Below are positions 31,264-35,562 of a stretch of 35,562 nt of DNA, one piece after another. Position 1 is the stretch's first letter. Every line of letters starts with the position of its first letter. The notes under the pieces are model-generated. The model made no database searches, was not told the origin of the DNA, and saw only the letters and a program-made list of their open reading frames with translations. A program made the translations under genes and the position numbers. The stretch is from NCBI GenBank assembly GCA_028866945.1, contig JAGWHE010000009.1, forward strand, positions 1 through 35,562, given 5' to 3'. Source of the DNA: Nitrososphaerota archaeon. Its GTDB lineage: Archaea; Thermoproteota; Nitrososphaeria; Nitrososphaerales; Gagatemarchaeaceae.

Positions 31264-32323
31264 GCAGAGCACCGTCCAGGGGCTACTGAAGGACCTCGGC
31301 GGGAGCATCTATGGTGACCTGGACGACGGGCGCTTCCCCAGCCTCACGCTGGCCAGCAGGTCGGTCCGCAACATAGTCTACGACAAGAAGCTCCAACAGT
31401 TCGTCCTTGGCCCGACCACCGTGAAGAAGTCGTCGGGGAACATCAAACACATCCGTCCGTTCACGCAGCTGGTTTGGCTAGCTTATTTCGCAAAGAAGCT
31501 GGTTGAAGAGAAGCGGACCTCGACCCTGAGAGACGTCTTCTACTCCGCCCAGGCCTTCAACGTCGAGTTCCAGGACCAGGCCGAGTCGGACGAACTGATC
31601 ACCGACCTGGAGGTGCTGATGCAGATGGCCCGCGAAGGGATGAACATCTACCCGGAGGAGAGGAGCGCTATCTTCGGGGACATGAAAATCGAGTACACCG
31701 TCCCTGGATATGAAGGGAAGCTCGCAGACCTCTCAGCCAACCCGGATGGAGTCATGATTGGGCCCGCGCTCACCACAGCCGAGTTCAGGGACACGGACGC
31801 CGAGATGGTCCTTGCGATCGAGAAGGGCGGCCTCTTCACCAGGTTCATAGAAGAGAGGGTCCATCAGAAGTACAAGGCGATATTGATCAACACGGCGGGC
31901 CAGCCCCCTAGGTCCACCCGGTACCTGATTCGCCGCCTCAACCAGGAGCTCGGACTGCCGGTGGGGATACTCTGTGACGCCGATCCCTGGGGAGCGCACA
32001 TAGCCATGGTCATCAAGAGCGGGAGCGCGAACGCGGCCCACCTCAGAGAGTTGACCACCCCCAACGCCGTCTGGCTGGGGGTCTATGCCAGCGACATCCA
32101 GAAGTACAAGCTCCCTTCGGACAAGCTCACCGAGGTCGACATCAAGAGGCTCTACGAGCTGAAGGCGGACCCCCGCTACACGGAGAGGATGTGGCACGAA
32201 GAGCTCGAGACCTTCCTGAAGTACAAGCGGAAGAGCGAGCAGGAGGCCTTCGCCAGGTACGGGCTCAGCTACATCGTGGACACCTACCTGCCTGAAAAGC
32301 TCCAGTTGATGAAGAGCTCCTAG
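31208..32323 (+). CDS. top6A: DNA topoisomerase VI subunit A (Spo11-like)
   Basis: This 371-residue catalytic subunit cuts DNA through a tyrosine. The 5Y-CAP domain carries LRDVFYSAQ with nucleophile Tyr112, as in Spo11 (RDIFY), and the Toprim domain has the Glu of AIEKGG and the metal motif CDADPWG. An N-terminal Lys-rich tail (about 1-20) precedes the folded part. ATG 31208 is chosen: GGAGGAG lies 6-10 bp upstream, and the TTG at 31154 would give an unusual basic extension. It overlaps the B gene by 56 bp, as expected for co-produced subunits. Confidence 0.95.
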   Translation: MPAKKKATKKQSTSTAEARQSTVQGLLKDLGGSIYGDLDDGRFPSLTLASRSVRNIVYDKKLQQFVLGPTTVKKSSGNIKHIRPFTQLVWLAYFAKKLVEEKRTSTLRDVFYSAQAFNVEFQDQAESDELITDLEVLMQMAREGMNIYPEERSAIFGDMKIEYTVPGYEGKLADLSANPDGVMIGPALTTAEFRDTDAEMVLAIEKGGLFTRFIEERVHQKYKAILINTAGQPPRSTRYLIRRLNQELGLPVGILCDADPWGAHIAMVIKSGSANAAHLRELTTPNAVWLGVYASDIQKYKLPSDKLTEVDIKRLYELKADPRYTERMWHEELETFLKYKRKSEQEAFARYGLSYIVDTYLPEKLQLMKSS

Positions 32324-32378
32324 GCTACACGGCGGCTAACTGCTAAATACCCTGACCAGTCTGCCCGAAAAGACAGCC

Positions 32379-32588
32379 TTGACGTTCACAGCGCAGCAGT
32401 CCAGGGTCGACGCCCTCGTCAGGCTCCTGGGCCTCATCGTGCTGGCCTTCGGCCTCCTGATGCTCTACTACACCTATGCGAACGCCGGCGCGGTGGGCAT
32501 CGCGCCCGAGATAGTCACGGTGAACTACTCGCTGGGGCTGCTCCTCTCCGTCGTAGGGCTCTTCGCCACTTTCTCGAAGTTCAAGTGA
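32379..32588 (+). CDS. Small two-helix membrane protein
   Basis: This 69-residue protein is not recognised. It has two hydrophobic helices (about 14-32 and 45-64) joined by a short loop and a basic end (FSKFK). It starts at TTG 32379, with TAAATA at 32344-32349 about 30 bp upstream. Its stop overlaps the GTG of the inositol phosphate synthase gene (GTGA), so the two are translationally coupled. A link to inositol lipid synthesis at the membrane is a guess from position. Confidence 0.65.
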   Translation: MTFTAQQSRVDALVRLLGLIVLAFGLLMLYYTYANAGAVGIAPEIVTVNYSLGLLLSVVGLFATFSKFK

Positions 32589-33634
32589 CCGGTTTGCCAA
32601 TCAAGATAGCGGTGGCCGGGGTCGGCAACTGCGCCTCGGTGTTCGTGCAGGGGATCAGATTCTATTCTGGCGACGAGCGCAAGGGCCTATGGCACCCCAA
32701 CATAGCCGGCTTCAAGGCCAAGGACGTCCAGGTCGTCGCTGCCTTTGACATCGACGCCGGGAAGGTCGGCCTCGAGCTGTCCAAGGCGGTGTTCGCGCCT
32801 CCGAACGTCGCAAGGCGCTACCTGTCGCTGCCAAGGTCCAAGGTCATCGTAGAGCCCGGCATCACGCGGTCAGACGTCGCGCCGCACCTTAGCGGGGCCA
32901 GGCTGGAGAGGTCCAGCTCTGAGGAAGTGTCAAAGAAGCTCGAAGCCGCCGGGGCAGACTTGCTGGTGAACCTGATCTCCTCCGGCTCAAGCGCGTCGTC
33001 GGAGGAGTACGCCCGGGCGGCCCTGAAGGCGGGGATCGGGTTCATCAACTGCACGCCCGCCCTTGTCCTCAGGAACAACAAGCTCGTCGCCGACTTCCAG
33101 AAGGCAAAGCTTCCGCTCATCGGGGACGACCTCATGAGCCAATTCGGAGGGACCGTCTTCCACAAAGGGCTCCTTGGGCTGCTCGTCAAGAGGGGGGTCA
33201 AGGTCTCGAAGAGCTATCAGCTTGACGTGGGCGGCGGGTCAGAGACCGAGAACACCATCAACGAAGAGATCAAGATGGCGAAGAGGGCGGTGAAGACGGA
33301 CTCGGTGGCCACCGAGGTCCCCTACAAGTTCGAGACCATAGCCGGCACAACCGACTTCGTCGACTACATGGGCAACGACAGGACAAGCTACTTCTGGTTC
33401 GAGGGGAACTCCTTCCTCGACAGCGGCATCTCTGTCGACGTGTACCTGAGATCTTCAGACGGTGCAAACGCAGGGAACGTCCTCCTCGACGTGGTCAGGG
33501 CCACATACCGGTCCATGAAGGTAGGGAAGCTGGGGACCATGGGTGAAATCTGCGCCTACGGCTTCAAGTCTCCGCCCAAGCCTGCACCCTTCGAAGGGGC
33601 CTACACCAAGTTCGCCGCGCTCTACGTCCGCTGA
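32585..33634 (+). CDS. ino1: Myo-inositol-1-phosphate synthase
   Basis: This 349-residue enzyme converts glucose-6-phosphate to inositol-1-phosphate with bound NAD, feeding archaeal inositol phospholipids (archaetidylinositol) and possibly compatible solutes. It shows the NAD loop GVGNCASVF (about 12-20), NCTPA, GDDLMSQFGGT and the substrate-site segment KSYQLDVGGGSETENT with the family Lys residues. The length matches the short archaeal/actinobacterial form. GTG 32585 overlaps the preceding small membrane gene. The phosphatase and lipid synthase are not in this window. Confidence 0.93.
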   Translation: MTGLPIKIAVAGVGNCASVFVQGIRFYSGDERKGLWHPNIAGFKAKDVQVVAAFDIDAGKVGLELSKAVFAPPNVARRYLSLPRSKVIVEPGITRSDVAPHLSGARLERSSSEEVSKKLEAAGADLLVNLISSGSSASSEEYARAALKAGIGFINCTPALVLRNNKLVADFQKAKLPLIGDDLMSQFGGTVFHKGLLGLLVKRGVKVSKSYQLDVGGGSETENTINEEIKMAKRAVKTDSVATEVPYKFETIAGTTDFVDYMGNDRTSYFWFEGNSFLDSGISVDVYLRSSDGANAGNVLLDVVRATYRSMKVGKLGTMGEICAYGFKSPPKPAPFEGAYTKFAALYVR

Positions 33635-33778
33635 GCAGCCCCTACCTTCGCATCCTGAGAGCGTGGGGTCCTCGGTCGTTGCAGACGCTCAGGGAACAAG
33701 ACCGAAGCCAGACCAGGCGCAGCGTCTACAGCCATCGAAAGGTTTGAAACGTCGAATGTCTCTCCCGGGGCCTGCAAG

Positions 33779-34210
33779 TTGAAGCTGGAGAAGGTCGGCA
33801 GGCTCGAGCTGATGTACACCGATGTCGACGAAGAGCTCCCATATCAGGACGGGGGCCAAGTCTATGGGATTCTCACAGGAAAGCTCGAAGCGGGTGAGCT
33901 GGAAGGGACGCTTCACACGACCAATCTGGCCCGCCAGCGCCCGGACGGAGGGTTCACTCCTACCCTGCGAGGGCTCTTAACCACATCCCAGGGTGCAAAA
34001 CTGTTCTTCACCATGGACGGACTCTCCCTACGGGACCCCAAAGCCAATCCTCCAAAGCGCCAGGTAGTCGCTGGAATCACGCTCTGGACAGCCGACCCCC
34101 GATTCAGGAGTTGGAATGACGCCTACCTTGTTGCAGAGCTAGAGGGTAGGGCGGTGGGCAGCACGTGGGGGGTGGTCGGCAACCTGTACCAGTGTATCCC
34201 GGAACTGTGA
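33779..34210 (+). CDS. DUF3237-like beta-barrel protein
   Basis: This 143-residue protein has the layout of DUF3237, a small beta-barrel family of unknown function: GGQVYGILTGKLEAGELEGTLH, then RPDGGFTPTLRGLLTT, and a C-terminal DPRFRSWNDAYLVAELEG. It has no signal peptide or membrane helix, so it is cytosolic. The start is TTG at 33779. The match is by segment pattern, so moderate. A 144-bp gap separates it from ino1, and no operon partner is obvious. Confidence 0.6.
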   Translation: MKLEKVGRLELMYTDVDEELPYQDGGQVYGILTGKLEAGELEGTLHTTNLARQRPDGGFTPTLRGLLTTSQGAKLFFTMDGLSLRDPKANPPKRQVVAGITLWTADPRFRSWNDAYLVAELEGRAVGSTWGVVGNLYQCIPEL

Positions 34211-34286
34211 AAGCCGGGTCGTCTCCGTCGCCTATTGGATCTGCCTGACCGTGCTTTCTCCTCTGCAAGCAGACCAAACCGCCAGT

Positions 34287-34379
34287 GGCATCATGCCGTG
34301 ATTAATCAGACTCGAGACTATTCTACCAAACGGGGGTCAATTCTGGGCTAATTGACGAGCGGCGACGGTCGACGCCGCT
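34287..34379. repeat. Dyad-rich intergenic region with two back-to-back hairpins
   Basis: Four inverted repeats occur in 93 bp. They are GGCAT/ATGCC (34287-34297), TGATTAATCA (34299-34308), GTCAATT-loop-AATTGAC (34336-34356, perfect 7-bp stem, 7-nt loop) and AGCGGCG-loop-CGCCGCT (34358-34379, perfect 7-bp stem, 8-nt loop). The last two are separated by one base. They could be a structured 3' end of the DUF3237-like gene, a small RNA, or regulator sites. No T-run follows that would make a standard terminator. Confidence 0.5.
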
Positions 34380-34468
34380 TGGTATACTGGGCTGGGACTT
34401 GCCTCGGATTCCTGGCTCGGCTACTCACCATCTTTAAGTAAAACGCGCAAGAATCTCACGTGTCTTAG

Positions 34469-35562
34469 TTGCGATATAGACCATGGATGTCCATCCTGGT
34501 TCTCATCCTTCTGATTTCACCTTTGTTCGCGCTCCGAGTATCTGCTCAACCCTTACAAGGAAACTGGGTTGTCTCGGGGGCACAGACGGTCCAGAACGAG
34601 TCGATTACTCTGGATGGGAACCTCACTGTGGAGAACGGCGGAAGCCTGACCCTTAGGAATGTCACACTGGTCGTGGATTCCTCCTACGACGATCAGTACG
34701 GTATACAAGTGCTCCAAGGCGGTTCGATGTTCATCTACAACAGCACCATCAAGCCGGGAGCCTCCTCAAAGCGGTTCACTTTCGTGGTCGAAGGGAACGA
34801 CTTCGTGATTGAGGGCACTTCACTACAAGGGGTCGGGCTCTGTGGCAGTAGCGACCAGTCATGTTATGGGACCGCAAACAACTCTCATTTCGAGAGAGTG
34901 GGCTTGGTCATATTCTCCTCCGGTGCTCAGGTCACTGGCGACACAATCTTCAGCTGCGGTATTGGACTTGTCCTATACGGCTCGAATGACATCATCCACG
35001 GGAATACAATTGGACCCAATGACGTTGGAGCAATCACTGACATGGGGTTGGACGAACAGATAACGGGAAACACAATTCTTCATGATGGGACCGCAAGCAC
35101 CTTCATCGTCTACGTGGCGGGCACTAACGGAAGCACCATTGCGGGAAACAGTTACCTCCAGGTATCAACCTCGTGGTCTACTTACAACGAAATCTACTTC
35201 GTTTTCCTAACGCAAAGTAACTATGACATCGTGGAAAACAACACTGTTAGTAGCGCAGTCTCGGCCCCGGGCTTGTTCCCTGTCGACGTTCAGGGCGGTT
35301 CAAATCTTAGAATAATCAACAACACTGAAACGCGGGCGGGAACCATCAGCCTGTACACCGGTGCAAACAACTTCGTTGAGTCAAACACAACCCCGGTCAT
35401 TTACTTGGATCACGAGTACAATAGTGTGGTTGTGAACAATACTCTTACCGGCCTTCAGGGACCTTACAACGTTGGAGGCTCAGCCTCCGACCTGCAAGAT
35501 ACAGTGTTAGGGATGACATATTCATCTGGCAACTACATTCTCAACAATCACATCGACTCTGA
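34469..35562 (+). CDS. Secreted right-handed beta-helix protein (3' truncated by window)
   Basis: The frame is open from TTG 34469 to the window end, at least 364 residues. The N-terminus is basic (MRYRPW) with a hydrophobic signal helix ending in VSAQ. The rest shows parallel beta-helix repeats such as NDIIHGNTIG, EQITGNTILHDG, STIAGNSYL and YDIVENNTV, as in NosD/pectate-lyase-like surface proteins, and many N-x-S/T sequons. Start choice: CTTTAAGTAAA (34432-34442) is a TATA box about 30 bp upstream, and TTG gives the basic signal-peptide end; ATG 34487 is an alternative. Codon and base use is visibly less GC-rich than the neighbours, hinting at transfer or a fast-evolving surface protein. 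Binding target unknown. Confidence 0.85.
   Translation, partial: MRYRPWMSILVLILLISPLFALRVSAQPLQGNWVVSGAQTVQNESITLDGNLTVENGGSLTLRNVTLVVDSSYDDQYGIQVLQGGSMFIYNSTIKPGASSKRFTFVVEGNDFVIEGTSLQGVGLCGSSDQSCYGTANNSHFERVGLVIFSSGAQVTGDTIFSCGIGLVLYGSNDIIHGNTIGPNDVGAITDMGLDEQITGNTILHDGTASTFIVYVAGTNGSTIAGNSYLQVSTSWSTYNEIYFVFLTQSNYDIVENNTVSSAVSAPGLFPVDVQGGSNLRIINNTETRAGTISLYTGANNFVESNTTPVIYLDHEYNSVVVNNTLTGLQGPYNVGGSASDLQDTVLGMTYSSGNYILNNHIDS

Noticed and set aside
30196-31308. Long minus-strand frame (370 codons) opposite topoisomerase VI B
   Set aside because: Shadow frame caused by high GC3; the opposite strand has unmistakable GHKL and transducer motifs.
34358-34379. GC-rich hairpin as an intrinsic terminator
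   Set aside because: No T-run follows it, and archaeal termination depends on T-runs more than hairpins.
1-35562. CRISPR array, insertion sequence or integrase
   Set aside because: No regularly spaced repeats, transposase or recombinase motif, or terminal inverted repeats were seen in any frame.

Overview
The window reads as GC-rich archaeal chromosome. Archaeal and eukaryote-like information genes set the domain: both DNA topoisomerase VI subunits, aIF2-beta with its DUF424 partner, Rio1 kinase with a KH (Dim2-like) protein, an archaeal SSB, a CCA-less tRNA-Thr with a T-loop intron, and TATA boxes about 25-30 bp upstream of starts that are often TTG or GTG. A divergent FtsZ-like protein, a bacterial-type grpE-dnaK-dnaJ operon and a PEFG-CTERM-like anchored cupredoxin point to a Thaumarchaeota/Nitrososphaeria-like (TACK) lineage. 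That placement is inference. No ammonia-oxidation gene is present here.

Layout. 1-480: unassigned edge, then divergent tRNA-Thr(CGT) and tRNA-Leu(GAG). 482-2911: SDR oxidoreductase, cupredoxin, dual-specificity phosphatase, SSB. 3008-5689: sugar/glycan block (polyprenyl-P GlcNAc-1-P transferase-like protein plus a small membrane protein, converging on a sugar N-acetyltransferase and a Gfo/Idh/MocA sugar dehydrogenase). 5806-7032: a compact redox operon with an operator-like repeat, a small anchored protein, a four-helix membrane protein with two His-x13-His pairs, and a Tat-type Rieske protein. 7040-9421: a degenerate nucleotide-sugar-dehydrogenase-like protein, a DUF354 protein and tRNA-Gln. 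9667-12595: ZIP metal transporter with a palindrome at its promoter, AmmeMemoRadiSam radical SAM enzyme, thioredoxin reductase. 12650-14335: a membrane protein with ribophorin I-like topology. 14393-17615: both P-protein subunits of glycine decarboxylase and a MIP18-like protein. 17708-18745: FtsZ-like protein lacking the T7-loop acidic residues. 18752-23794: metG and a tightly packed SAM-by-product salvage operon (mtnP, apt, a second phosphorylase, ahcY). 23894-24624: aIF2-beta and DUF424. 24621-28076: dnaJ, dnaK, grpE. 28154-32323: rio1, KH protein, a possible mini-ORF, topoisomerase VI B (apparently starting at CTG) and VI A. 32379-34210: small membrane protein, myo-inositol-1-phosphate synthase, DUF3237-like protein. 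34211-35562: a dyad-rich intergenic region and a truncated, less GC-rich beta-helix surface protein.

The genes form short, tightly overlapping operons: ATGA or TAGTG start/stop overlaps inside operons, and convergent stops that overlap by 4-35 bp. The salvage operon would clear S-adenosylhomocysteine and methylthioadenosine and recycle adenine. The sugar genes, the ribophorin-like candidate and sequon-rich secreted proteins fit an N-glycosylated cell surface. The Rieske/four-helix pair and the cupredoxin suggest membrane electron transfer. The most interesting items are the minimal Rieske plus putative diheme b module, the ribophorin I-like protein, the CTG-initiated topoisomerase VI B gene, the degenerate FtsZ, the DnaK with a changed phosphate-loop aspartate, and the paired purine nucleoside phosphorylases with different base-recognition residues.
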